Notes under the pieces: generated by a model
Seen by the model: only the letters and a program-made list of their open reading frames with translations
The model's database searches: none
What the model was told of the DNA's origin: nothing
Program-made: the position numbers and the translations under genes
Shown here: in pieces, positions 1 to 6,817 of the stretch
Numbering within the stretch: position 1 is the first letter of the stretch
Layout: each line of letters starts with the position of its first letter
Source of the DNA: JAXHUH01 sp034211175
Lineage (GTDB): Bacteria > Actinomycetota > Acidimicrobiia > Acidimicrobiales > CAIXPF01
Reading direction: 5' to 3'
DNA: 13,267 nucleotides
NCBI GenBank assembly: GCA_034211175.1
Contig: JAXHUH010000242.1
Span: 1-13,267 of the forward strand

Positions 1-1
1 G

Positions 2-475
2 CGGCCGCGTCCCGCAGTCGCCGGTGGCTGGGCGGTCGGCGGGTGGGCGGTCGGTGCGTTCGCGCTCGCCCTCGTCGCCGCCGGCCTCGGCCGGGGCGCG
101 ATCGGGGCCGGGCGCTACGAGCCCGAGGACCCGTGCACGACGTCGGGGCTCGACGGCGTGAGCCTCCTCGCCGGCCCGGAGGCCGTCGTCCAAGCGGTCG
201 GCCTCGACGCCCTGGCCAACGCCGCGTGCGGGCTCGACACGACCCGCGAGTGGCTCGTCCTCGCTCTCGACCCCGACACCGCCCTCGGCCCGGCGTCGAC
301 GATCCCCGAGGACGACATCGCCGACGCGCTGCGCGCCGGGGTCGACACCTCGCTCACGAACGCCGAGGAGGACGGCACCCTCCCGCCGATCGTCACCGGC
401 ATCGCCCGCGAGGCGCTCGCCGAGGTCGACATCCTCGAGTGGATCGAGGACCCGACCATCCCCAGTCCCGGCTGA
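2..475 (+). CDS. 3' part of a membrane-anchored exported protein of unknown function
   Basis: The reading frame is open to the left edge and ends at TGA 473-475, giving 157 visible residues; the true start lies outside the window. Visible residues about 9-30 are hydrophobic and rich in Ala, Gly, Val and Leu, and read as one membrane-spanning segment or the end of a signal anchor. The rest is acidic and soluble-looking, with two cysteines (in EDPCTTS and NAACGLD) that could pair outside the cell. An internal GTG at 158 could be taken as a start but would discard the membrane segment, and the coding bias continues upstream of it. I do not recognise the family. The stop codon lies in the first unit of the repeat at 471-540. 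It is followed by a gene on the opposite strand, so transcription is convergent here. Confidence 0.7.
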   Translation, partial: RPRPAVAGGWAVGGWAVGAFALALVAAGLGRGAIGAGRYEPEDPCTTSGLDGVSLLAGPEAVVQAVGLDALANAACGLDTTREWLVLALDPDTALGPASTIPEDDIADALRAGVDTSLTNAEEDGTLPPIVTGIAREALAEVDILEWIEDPTIPSPG

Positions 476-540
476 CTGCGCTCGCAGGGCGAGCTTTGTC
501 AGCTTCGGCTGACCGCGCTCGCAGGGCGAGCTTCGGCAGC
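471..540. repeat. Two-copy 37-bp-period hairpin repeat overlapping a stop codon
   Basis: Two near-identical 26-bp blocks, 471-496 and 508-533, differ at one position and are spaced 37 bp apart. Each contains GCTCGC-AGG-GCGAGC, a perfect 6-bp stem with a 3-nt loop. In the first unit GCTGAC (471-476) also pairs with GTCAGC (498-503) as an outer stem; in the second the outer stem is less perfect. The TGA of the upstream gene is part of the first GCTGAC. The site lies between convergent genes, so it could act as a bidirectional terminator. The near-exact duplication also fits a REP-like dispersed repeat. No T-tract follows. Confidence 0.7.
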
Positions 541-568
541 CTCGGGGACTGAGCCAGGCGGGCCGGGT

Positions 569-1669
569 TCAGAGCAGGTCGGCGTCCTTGGCGCTGGCGC
601 TCGCCAGCTCCACGCAGCGGAGCATGCGCTCACGCAGGCCCTCGACGTCGACGCCCTCGGTGCTCTTCTGGCCCATCATGTAGCGGGCGTAGACGCCGTG
701 GATGATGCACGCCGTCTTGAAGTGGTTGTACGTCTCGTAGAACGCCAGGTCCGACAGGTCGCGCCCGCTGCGCTCGGCGTAGTGGGCCGCCAGCTCGTCA
801 CGCTCGGCGAACCCGTCCGCCATCGTCGGGGCGTCCTCCTTGTTGGCCACCGCGTCGGACGGCCGGGCCCAGGAGTTCAGCGCGTAGGCGAGGTCGGCGA
901 GCGGGTCGCCGAGGGTGCCGATCTCCCAGTCGAGCAGCGCCGAGACGGTGCCGTCGGGCATCACCATGCAGTTGTGGAGCCCGCAGTCGCCGTGGACGAC
1001 CCGCGCCGGGCCCTGCTCGGGGATCGCCGCCGACAGGTTCTCGTAGAGCTGGTGGATGACCGGGTCGTCGTGCTTCGCACCCTCGGCCTGGCTGGTCCAC
1101 GACCGGTACCAGCTCGACATCTGGCGGGCGACGTAGTTCTCCTTGCGGCCCAGCTCGCCGAGCCCGATGTCGTCGGGGTCGAGCGAGTGGAGCTTGGCCA
1201 GCGCCTCCATGAACGAGAACCCGAGCGTCCGCCGCGCATCGAGGTCGAGGTAGGCCTCGACCTCCTCGCGGGTGTAGATCGCCTTCCCCGGCACCACGCT
1301 CATCACGTAGAACGGCCGGCCGGTGACCGACTCGTCCTCGCAGAACGCCAGCGGCTCGGGCACCGGGAACCCGGTCGGGTGGAGCCCCGCGATGATGCGG
1401 TACTCCCGCCACATGTCGTGGGCCTTGGGGAGCAGCTCGCCCTGCGGTGGCCGGCGGATCACCGCTTCACGGCCCGAGCTGCCGACGATGCGGTAGGTCA
1501 GGTTCGAGTGCCCGCCCGGGAGCCGGACCCACTGCAGGGGCGGCTCGAGCGACGGGACGTGTTCGGCGAGATAGGCCGTGACCGCCTCGACGTCGATGCC
1601 ATCGGGCTGTGCCGTCCCGCCGGGTGTGGCCGTGCCGTCGGTGTGTGCCTGGGTGTCGGTGGTGTCCAT
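569..1669 (-). CDS. APH-family phosphotransferase, ACAD10/11 kinase-domain type
   Basis: This 366-residue protein has the aminoglycoside-phosphotransferase/choline-kinase fold. Visible signatures are a glycine-rich N-terminal loop PGGHSNLTYR (51-60), the nucleotide-contact strand VIRRPP (70-75), the catalytic loop HGDCGLHN (226-233) with D228 as likely base, and the metal-binding DWE (247-249). This pattern matches the subgroup resembling the kinase domain of mammalian ACAD10/11, where hydroxyacyl-CoAs are phosphorylated before dehydrogenation, rather than true antibiotic kinases. The substrate here is not known. ATG is at 1667-1669, with a purine-rich AAGGGGG just upstream on the minus strand. 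It is transcribed divergently from the P450 across a 175-bp region, which suggests shared control and a linked catabolic role. No acyl-CoA dehydrogenase gene is visible in the window. Family assignment is firm; the specific role is inferred. Confidence 0.88.
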   Translation of the reverse strand: MDTTDTQAHTDGTATPGGTAQPDGIDVEAVTAYLAEHVPSLEPPLQWVRLPGGHSNLTYRIVGSSGREAVIRRPPQGELLPKAHDMWREYRIIAGLHPTGFPVPEPLAFCEDESVTGRPFYVMSVVPGKAIYTREEVEAYLDLDARRTLGFSFMEALAKLHSLDPDDIGLGELGRKENYVARQMSSWYRSWTSQAEGAKHDDPVIHQLYENLSAAIPEQGPARVVHGDCGLHNCMVMPDGTVSALLDWEIGTLGDPLADLAYALNSWARPSDAVANKEDAPTMADGFAERDELAAHYAERSGRDLSDLAFYETYNHFKTACIIHGVYARYMMGQKSTEGVDVEGLRERMLRCVELASASAKDADLL

Positions 1670-1844
1670 CGGGCCCCCTTCGCCGCGGAGCCTACGTCGC
1701 CGACCACACGTTGATCGAACGAGCGCTCAGAAGGCAGACTGACGGTGTACGTATGGCATCGGTCACGTGTTCGTCGCGAGTGACGGATCGTCGACCGCCC
1801 ACCCACATCGACCGTGCCACCCGGGGGACGGAGGGGATGCACCC
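1670..1844. promoter_or_regulatory. Divergent control region with GAGCGCTC palindrome
   Basis: This 175-bp gap separates the starts of the phosphotransferase and P450 genes. It holds a perfect 8-bp palindrome GAGCGCTC at 1721-1728, extended on the left by GAAC (1717-1720) and less well on the right. Such extended AACGAGCGCTC dyads are typical of TetR-family operators in actinobacteria, but no TetR gene is in the window. On the minus strand TAGGCT (complement of 1689-1694) fits a TANNNT -10 box and would give a leader of about 12 nt before the phosphotransferase ATG. No convincing P450 promoter was identified. The P450 ATG is preceded by AGGGG at 1832-1836. Confidence 0.4.
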
Positions 1845-3122
1845 ATGACCAGCACCATGGTGCCGAAGCGGACGCTGTCGGTCGACGAGATCGACCTGTC
1901 CGACCTGTTGAACTTCTGGACCCTGCCGATGGACGAGCGCGAGGGTGCGTTCGCCACGCTGCGCGAGCAGCGCCCGATCGCCCGGTTCTCCGAGCCCGAC
2001 TACGGCCCGATCCCGCCCGGGCCCGGCTACTGGGCCGTGACCCGCCACGCCGACATCCTGGCCATCAGCCGGGACCCGGCCACGTTCTGCTCGGGCAAGG
2101 GCGCCACCCAGATCGGCGACCTGCCGCCCGAGTTCAACGAGTTCTTCGGTTCGATGATCAACATGGACGACCCGCGACACGCCCGGCTGCGCCGCATCGT
2201 GTCGCGGGGGTTCACGCCGCGGATGCTGGCCAAGCTCCAGGGCGGGGTCGAGTCCGCGGCGGCCGACATCGTCCAGGCGGTGCGGGAGAAGGGCCGGATC
2301 GACTTCGTCACCGAGGTCGCAGCCGAGCTCCCGCTCAAGATCATCTGCGACATGATGGGCATCCCCGACTCGGACTACCAGTTCGTGTTCGACCGCTCGA
2401 ACGTCATCCTCGGCGCCGGTGACCCCGAGTACGTGCCCGAGGGAACCGATCCGATCACCGCGCTGCTGACCGCCGGCGGCGAGCTCGACGCCATGGTCAA
2501 GGAGCTCGGTGCCTACCGGCGGGAGAACCCGACCGACGACCTCACGTCGATGCTGGTCAACGCCGAGGTCGACGGCGAGAAGCTGACCGATCAGGAGCTC
2601 GGCTCGTTCTTCGTGCTGCTCGTCGTGGCCGGCAACGAGACGACCCGCAACGCCATCAGTCACGGCCTGTGGGCGCTCAGCCAGAACCCGGACCAGCGCC
2701 GGATCTGGCAGGACGACTTCGACGCCGTCGCCCCGACCGCGGTCGAGGAGATCGTCCGCTGGGCGAGCCCGGTCATCTTCATGCGCCGCACCGCCACCAA
2801 GGACACGGTGGTGAACGGCCAGGAGATCGCCGAGGGCGACAAGCTGATCATGTTCTACTGGTCGGCCAACCGCGACGAGGCCGTGTTCGAGAACCCGTAC
2901 CAGTTCGACGTGCGCCGCACCCCGAACGACCACGTCGGCTTCGGCGGCCCCGGCGCCCACTTCTGCCTCGGCGCCCACCTCGCCCGTCGCGAGATCACGG
3001 TGATGTTCAAGGAGCTGTTCACCCACCTCCCCGACATCCAGGCCGCCGACGAGCCCGAGCGCCTGCGCTCCAACTTCATCAACGGCATCAAGCACCTCCC
3101 CGCCGAGTTCACCCCAGCCTGA
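1845..3122 (+). CDS. Cytochrome P450, CYP125/CYP124-like
   Basis: A 425-residue soluble bacterial P450 of usual class length. Seen in order: an oxygen-activating I-helix motif AGNETT (262-267) with the acid-threonine pair E265/T266, the K-helix ExxR (E302-R305), and the haem-binding loop FGGPGAHFCLG (366-376) with C374 as thiolate ligand. A C-helix DDPRHARLRR (108-117) is also typical. The AGNETTRN and GAHFCLGAHLAR forms recall CYP125, CYP124 and CYP142, which hydroxylate sterol side chains, methyl-branched lipids or terpenoids. That substrate guess is from family resemblance only. The frame is open 26 codons further upstream to 1767, but ATG 1845 has AGGGG 8 nt before it and starts the conserved N-terminus, so I chose it. 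It needs a ferredoxin and reductase, neither present here. The stop lies in the 30-bp repeat. Confidence 0.92.
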   Translation: MTSTMVPKRTLSVDEIDLSDLLNFWTLPMDEREGAFATLREQRPIARFSEPDYGPIPPGPGYWAVTRHADILAISRDPATFCSGKGATQIGDLPPEFNEFFGSMINMDDPRHARLRRIVSRGFTPRMLAKLQGGVESAAADIVQAVREKGRIDFVTEVAAELPLKIICDMMGIPDSDYQFVFDRSNVILGAGDPEYVPEGTDPITALLTAGGELDAMVKELGAYRRENPTDDLTSMLVNAEVDGEKLTDQELGSFFVLLVVAGNETTRNAISHGLWALSQNPDQRRIWQDDFDAVAPTAVEEIVRWASPVIFMRRTATKDTVVNGQEIAEGDKLIMFYWSANRDEAVFENPYQFDVRRTPNDHVGFGGPGAHFCLGAHLARREITVMFKELFTHLPDIQAADEPERLRSNFINGIKHLPAEFTPA

Positions 3123-3189
3123 GCGGCTGCGGGAGCGGAACAGGCAGCCTGAGCGGCTGCGGGAGCGGAACAGACAGCCTGAACGGCTG
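3115..3189. repeat. 2.5-copy 30-bp tandem repeat across the P450 stop codon
   Basis: Units are 3115-3144, 3145-3174 (one mismatch at the last base) and a partial third 3175-3189. Each begins CAGCCTGAGCGGCTG, itself a CAGCC/GGCTG hairpin. GGCTGC of one unit can also pair with GCAGCC spanning the next junction, giving alternative stems. Because the period is a multiple of three, the TGA of the P450 (3120-3122) recurs in the same frame at 3150-3152 and 3180-3182. Likely origin is tandem slippage of the gene end. A role in termination or transcript stability is possible but inferred. Confidence 0.85.
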
Positions 3190-3193
3190 ATCC

Positions 3194-3246
3194 GGTTCTG
3201 GCGCGCACCCATGGACATCCGGTGGTCGTGGGTGCGTGCCAGTTCC
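3194..3246 (+). terminator. Long hairpin, probable terminator of the P450 gene
   Basis: Positions 3198-3211 pair with 3229-3242 as a 14-bp stem. Thirteen pairs are Watson-Crick and the other is G-U in RNA. The loop is 17 nt. GG 3194-3195 can pair with CC 3245-3246 beyond a two-base mismatch. It lies about 75 bp past the P450 stop and before the next gene. There is no T-tract, as is common for actinobacterial terminators. The same stem can form in transcripts of either strand. Confidence 0.55.
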
Positions 3247-3309
3247 GTGGCCTCGCTTCGGTGAGGATCTCGGTGCGCAGCGCGCCGCCGAGGCTGCGAG
3301 GCTGTTGGT

Positions 3310-3741
3310 GTGAGTGTCCAGCCGTCCGGGGCAGCAGGCGACGTCGTCGAGTTCGCCCGTGAGGTCCTGGAGCCGGTGGTCGTCGAGCGGGGCTTCTCGG
3401 GCGGCCAGGGTGGGCTGGGCGGTGACGGTTCGGTCAACCTCATCTACTGCGCATCGGCCACCGAGTTGGTCCGACGATGGCCCCGGGCGTTCGAGCTGAT
3501 CCCTGGCGCGGACCCGGGCCCGCAGCGGTGCGTCGACCTGATGATCGAGGTGACCGCCGACGGCCTGCTCCGACGGGCCGACCTCGAGGGCGCCACCGAC
3601 CTCGGGGCGTTGGTCGATGCCGCCGGTGGTGACGGTCGGAGGCTCGCGCTCGACGAGCTGCGCAGCGTCGATCACCGGACGGCACTCACCCGCATCGCCG
3701 CCGCCATCGAGGTGCTCTTCCCGCTCGAGGGGAACGACTGA
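3310..3741 (+). CDS. Small uncharacterised protein
   Basis: 143 residues from a GTG start at 3310 with GAGG (3298-3301) 8 nt upstream, ending at TGA 3739-3741. The sequence is soluble-looking, without signal peptide or membrane segment. It has a helical N-terminus, a glycine-rich stretch near residues 29-40, a hydrophobic strand containing NLIYC, and a second strand around RCVDLMIEV. The alternation of strands and helices suggests a compact alpha/beta domain. I do not recognise the family and propose no function. It follows the P450 hairpin by about 65 nt, so it probably has its own promoter. It runs convergently toward the decayed tet-like 3' end and vapC. Codon bias matches the neighbours, supporting a real gene. 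Confidence 0.6.
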   Translation: MSVQPSGAAGDVVEFAREVLEPVVVERGFSGGQGGLGGDGSVNLIYCASATELVRRWPRAFELIPGADPGPQRCVDLMIEVTADGLLRRADLEGATDLGALVDAAGGDGRRLALDELRSVDHRTALTRIAAAIEVLFPLEGND

Positions 3742-3774
3742 CGCCGCCGGTCGACGGACCCGGGTCGGCCGGGG

Positions 3775-3862
3775 CCTCGGTCGTCAGAAGCAGTGGGCAG
3801 ACGTGGAGCAGGTACTCGCAGCGGCGTGCGGTCGGGTGCGGGGTCGGGCCGGCGGCCGGTGC
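3775..3862 (-). pseudogene. Decayed copy of the 3' end of the tet-like GTPase gene
   Basis: This stretch aligns by eye, in the same orientation, with 4580-4680, which covers the last codons, stop and first downstream bases of the intact GTPase gene. Most aligned bases match, with small indels and one gap of roughly 8-12 nt. On the minus strand it reads RRCEYLLHV, against RREYLLHV in the intact C-terminus (residues 660-667). It then carries a one-base insertion, after which the equivalent of the final residues and the TGA (complement of 3784-3786) is still recognisable. No upstream part of the GTPase gene remains. The relic stops within 2 nt of the vapC stop codon. Confidence 0.75.
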
Positions 3863-3863
3863 C

Positions 3864-4268
3864 TCATTCGGGACGATGGTCGACGGCGTGCACTCCCGGC
3901 AGGCCATCGAACGCTCTTCGGTCAGCGCTCACGACGGTGCGACCCGCCGCGGCTGCGGTTGCGGCGATGATGAGGTCGTGGGCGCCGCGAGGCCGGCCAG
4001 CAGCGCGAGCGGCGACGAGCAGGCTCGAGTGGTGGACCGCCACCGCCTCGTCGTACGGCAGGATCGGAATGGACGCCGCGACCTCGTCGACGTACGACTG
4101 ACGGCCCGGGCGCTGGCGGGGGTTCGCCATTCGGACGCCGACCGTGCGCTCGGCCAGGGTGATGGCCGCAATTGCCACATCGTCGTCATCGGCGATCAGC
4201 GCGTCCAGCTCGGCGGTGCCTCGTTCGGCGTCGATGAGGAAGGTGGTGTCGAGCAGCAACAGGCTCAC
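3864..4268 (-). CDS. vapC: VapC-type PIN-domain toxin ribonuclease
   Basis: A 134-residue PIN-domain protein of normal VapC length. The acidic metal-binding set is complete: D7 in LLLLDTTFLID, E40 in ITLAE, D98 in AHDLIIAATA and D116 in TVVSAD. VapC toxins are Mg-dependent endoribonucleases that cut specific tRNAs or rRNA when the antitoxin is lost. The GTG start at 4266-4268 overlaps the antitoxin stop as GTGA, the usual coupling in this operon type. The frame is open 18 codons further upstream to 4322, but that extension is low-complexity and would overlap vapB deeply, so the GTG is preferred. The stop (3864-3866) is 2 nt from the decayed tet-like copy. The intact acidic set suggests an active toxin. 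Confidence 0.9.
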   Translation of the reverse strand: MSLLLLDTTFLIDAERGTAELDALIADDDDVAIAAITLAERTVGVRMANPRQRPGRQSYVDEVAASIPILPYDEAVAVHHSSLLVAARAAGRPRGAHDLIIAATAAAAGRTVVSADRRAFDGLPGVHAVDHRPE

Positions 4269-4507
4269 GGGCGGTCCTCGACCTCGAGCAGGTCGCGGAC
4301 CGAGTCGAGGTCGTTCCTCCATCGGTCATCGGGGCGGTGCCGACGGAGGAGCGCCTTGGCGTCGACGCCACGCCCGCGGGTGACCGGTTCGATGTGGGCG
4401 ACGGCCTTGCCCCGGCGCGTGATCGTGTAACGCTCACCGTCGTGTTCGACCGCGTCGAGGAGGTCGGCGAACTTGCGGGCGGCTTCCGTCGCCGTGATCT
4501 CGGACAC
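4265..4507 (-). CDS. vapB: Phd/YefM-type antitoxin of the vapBC module
   Basis: This 80-residue protein begins (V/M)SEITATEAARKFADLLDAV, the characteristic N-terminal DNA-binding fold of Phd/YefM antitoxins. ITRRGKAVAHIEPV (29-42) follows as the conserved strand pair. The C-terminal half (about 46-80) is charged and is expected to wrap the VapC active site. It would repress its own operon together with the toxin. The GTG start at 4505-4507 has no Shine-Dalgarno, and a good -10 box ends only about 6 nt upstream, so the transcript is probably leaderless. The next feature upstream is the operator at 4511-4525. It overlaps vapC by 4 nt. Family call is confident from the N-terminus. Confidence 0.9.
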   Translation of the reverse strand: MSEITATEAARKFADLLDAVEHDGERYTITRRGKAVAHIEPVTRGRGVDAKALLRRHRPDDRWRNDLDSVRDLLEVEDRP

Positions 4508-4510
4508 GTG

Positions 4511-4525
4511 ATCAGATTATCTGAT
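4511..4525 (-). promoter_or_regulatory. vapBC operator and -10 region
   Basis: ATCAGA-TTA-TCTGAT is a perfect inverted repeat of two 6-bp arms with a 3-bp spacer, an AT-rich island in a very GC-rich setting. On the minus strand it contains TAATCT (complement of 4514-4519), a good TANNNT -10 box, ending 6 nt before the vapB GTG. An antitoxin or toxin-antitoxin complex bound here would cover the -10 element, which fits autoregulation. The close spacing implies a leaderless mRNA. Confidence 0.7.
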
Positions 4526-4579
4526 TCGTGCATGCGGAAGGGGCCGTTCCCTCGGAGCACACGCGTGGCACGCACGACA

Positions 4580-4680
4580 CCTCGAACGTCAGAAGCGGTC
4601 GGCGACGTGGAGGAGGTACTCGCGGCGGTCGAGCGGGTTGCGGTCGGTGCGGGGGCGGGTCGGTGGTGGGCCGGTGACCG
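4580..4680. repeat. Direct-repeat partner of 3775-3862
   Basis: This is the intact end of the GTPase gene plus 9 bp downstream of its stop. It is the better-preserved arm of an imperfect direct repeat that brackets vapBC (3864-4507). Matching blocks include the stop-codon segment CGTCAGAAG (4587-4595 and 3782-3790) and GGTACTCGC in both arms. No terminal inverted repeats or short target-site duplications were found at the ends of the bracketed segment. Confidence 0.7.
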
Positions 4681-6604
4681 GGGCGTAGCGCTCGAACGCC
4701 GTCTCGAGGACGGCCTCGCCGCCGGTGAGGCCGGGGAGGCGTTGGCGGAGCCGGTGCACGGCGGCGGCCGGGATGGTGCCCTCGAACGTGCACCGGTCGC
4801 CGCTCGCCGAGGCCGGTTCGGGCGCCGCCCGCAGCTCCGCGAGGGTCGCCAGCAGGACGCCGAGCGCGTCGAGCGGTGCGTCGAGCCGGAACCGGTGGAC
4901 GGGTTCGTGGACGACCGTGCCGGCCCGCCGCAGCGCCGTCATCAGCACGAGCGGGGTCAGGTCGCGGAAGTCGGTGGCCGTGCTGGAGATGCGGTGGTCG
5001 AACGTGCCGCCCCGTCGGCTCTGGCGGGGCCAGTAGCCGGAGTGGGTGAGCGTGACCCGGCAGTCGGGCACCTGCCAGCCGGAGAGGCCCTCGGCCAACG
5101 TCCGGTGCACGGTCTCCTCGATGGCGGTCATGAACGCGGAGGGCAGGGAGCCGAGCTCGACGTCGAGCCCGAAGTGGACGCCGGAGCCGTCGGGCGCGGG
5201 CTCGACCCGGAGACCGACCGTGGCGTTGAACGGGTTGGAGGCGGTGCCGATCACCTCGTACGCCGAGCCCGTTCCGCGGACCCGTTCGACACAGATCGAG
5301 GTCGTGTCCCGAAACCTCACGCGGACGCCGAAGTCGTCGCGCAACGTGTCTCGCACGACCTCCTTCTGGACCTCGCCGTACAACGTGATCGACAGCTCCC
5401 GTCGGACGTCGTCCTGGCGGAGCCCGATGAGCGGGTCCTGCTCGGCGAGCTGGTCGAGCGCGACCCGTAGCGCACCCATGAGCCGGTAGTCCTCGGGGAC
5501 GACGACCGCCTCGAGCGTCGGCGGGTCGAACCGGGCCGTCGGACGTCGTCCGTCCGCGACCTCGCCGAAGACGTCGCCGATGCGGACGTCGGTCAGACCG
5601 CGGACCCGCCCGATCTGGCCCGCCACCATCGATGGCGTCGGCGCCGCGGGCCCACCGGCGAACACCTCCAGCGCGGTGACCCGCTGGCCGGGGCTGTCAC
5701 CGTCGCGCGGCAGTCGCAGCCGATCGCGAACCCGGAGCTCCCCCGAGAACAGGCGCACGTAGGCGACCCGCTCGCCGCCCGGGTCGCGTTCGACCTTGAA
5801 CACCATCCCCTCGGGTGGACCGTCGGGTCGCGGAGCGGAGATCGGGAGCAGCCCGACGATGCCGGCCGTGATGGCGTCGATGCCGACGCCGCGGGCGGCC
5901 GAGCCGCCGAACACCGGGTGGACGAGGGCCGCACGCGACTGGGCCGCGAGCGCCGAGATGAGGCGGTCGCCGGTCAGGTCGGCGTCGTCGTGGACGAAGC
6001 CGGCGAGGACCGCGTCGTCGTGACGTGAGAGCACCTCGACGAGGGTTGCGGTGAACGCCGGGTCGTCGATGCCGTGCGCGACGAACGCCACGTCCGCGGT
6101 GCCTTCGTTGCGGGCGACACCCATGGGGACGATGTCGGGCGTGAGCGCCGCGGCGACCCGGTCCACGACCGTGCCGTAGTCGGCTCCGGTGCGGTCGAGC
6201 TTGTTGACGAACACCAGCGTCGGCAGCCGGAGCCGCCGCAGCGCACGCCACAGGACGCGCGTCTGGGCCTGGACGCCCTCGACGGCCGAGACGACGAGGA
6301 CGGCCCCGTCGAGCACGGCGAGCGAGCGCTCGACCTCGGCGATGAAGTCCGGGTGGCCCGGGGTGTCGATGATGTTGACGACGACTGGTTCGTCGGAGCG
6401 AGGGTCGACCAGGGGCAGCGACGCAACCGCCGCCCGGATGGTGATGCCCCGGCGACGCTCCAGCTCCAGCGTGTCGGTCTGCGTCGTACCGTTGTCGACG
6501 CGTCCGACGGTGTCGATGACCCCGGTGGCGTGGAGCAGCCGCTCGGTCAGTGAGGTCTTACCGGCGTCGACATGCGCCAGGATCCCAAGGTTCAACGTTC
6601 GCAC
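4589..6604 (-). CDS. Tet(M)/Otr(A)-like ribosomal protection GTPase
   Basis: A 671-residue EF-G-like translational GTPase of the ribosomal protection family, whose members displace tetracycline from the 30S decoding site. The GTPase motifs are complete: G1 AHVDAGKTS (10-18), RGIT (52-55), DTPGH (80-84) and NKLD (134-137). Domain II and EF-G-like domains follow. The domain IV loop reads SSTATDFRDLTPLV (540-553), the counterpart of the STPADFR loop of Tet(M), and the family C-terminal helix ends in REYLLHVADRF. The HSGYWPRQS segment (521-529) and Arg-rich C-terminus resemble, from memory, the actinobacterial Otr(A) branch more than mobile Tet(M). It is somewhat longer than Tet(M) (639 residues). 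The GTG start (6602-6604) has GGAGG about 11 nt upstream. Base composition matches the chromosome, so it looks native. Resistance itself is not demonstrated. It lies 213 bp after the Rrf2 gene on the same strand, in a gap where I see no clear promoter or leader peptide. Confidence 0.85.
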   Translation of the reverse strand: MRTLNLGILAHVDAGKTSLTERLLHATGVIDTVGRVDNGTTQTDTLELERRRGITIRAAVASLPLVDPRSDEPVVVNIIDTPGHPDFIAEVERSLAVLDGAVLVVSAVEGVQAQTRVLWRALRRLRLPTLVFVNKLDRTGADYGTVVDRVAAALTPDIVPMGVARNEGTADVAFVAHGIDDPAFTATLVEVLSRHDDAVLAGFVHDDADLTGDRLISALAAQSRAALVHPVFGGSAARGVGIDAITAGIVGLLPISAPRPDGPPEGMVFKVERDPGGERVAYVRLFSGELRVRDRLRLPRDGDSPGQRVTALEVFAGGPAAPTPSMVAGQIGRVRGLTDVRIGDVFGEVADGRRPTARFDPPTLEAVVVPEDYRLMGALRVALDQLAEQDPLIGLRQDDVRRELSITLYGEVQKEVVRDTLRDDFGVRVRFRDTTSICVERVRGTGSAYEVIGTASNPFNATVGLRVEPAPDGSGVHFGLDVELGSLPSAFMTAIEETVHRTLAEGLSGWQVPDCRVTLTHSGYWPRQSRRGGTFDHRISSTATDFRDLTPLVLMTALRRAGTVVHEPVHRFRLDAPLDALGVLLATLAELRAAPEPASASGDRCTFEGTIPAAAVHRLRQRLPGLTGGEAVLETAFERYAPVTGPPPTRPRTDRNPLDRREYLLHVADRF

Positions 6605-6817
6605 TGCACCTCATGTCCTCCGTGTGGGTGGCTCCCCTCTGGATGGACATGGGTGCTCGCATGCGACTCCCCCTGGGCTCGCTGGTCTCGCGCCGGCGCC
6701 CCGCCGACCGCCAGAACCCAACCACCGGGCGCGCCGGACCGGCAATCGAATATCCGGTGACCCGGTCGGGGAGGGGCGCTCGTGGCGACGCAGCGGTCGG
6801 CCCCGGACGGCCGGTGG

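Noticed and set aside
569..1669. Aminoglycoside resistance kinase
   Set aside because: The motifs (PGGHSNLTYR, VIRRPP, HGDCGLHN, DWE) fit the acyl-CoA-associated subgroup; resistance is not supported.
698..1714. Plus-strand open frame opposite the phosphotransferase
   Set aside because: Arg/Val-rich shadow of a gene with clear catalytic motifs on the other strand.
1767..1844. Upstream start for the P450 at 1767
   Set aside because: The extra 26 residues are not P450-like and ATG 1845 has the better ribosome site.
3115..3189. 30-bp repeats as a minimal CRISPR array
   Set aside because: Units are directly adjacent with no spacers and no cas genes are nearby.
1692..3443. Long minus-strand open frame (583 codons) opposite the P450
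   Set aside because: It is antisense to a P450 with all motifs, has no domain features, and begins with repetitive Ser/Pro/Arg sequence; it is a product of high-GC codon bias.
6605..6817. Tet(M)-style attenuation leader upstream of the GTPase gene
   Set aside because: No short leader frame with ribosome site and no convincing nested hairpins were found in this 213-bp gap.
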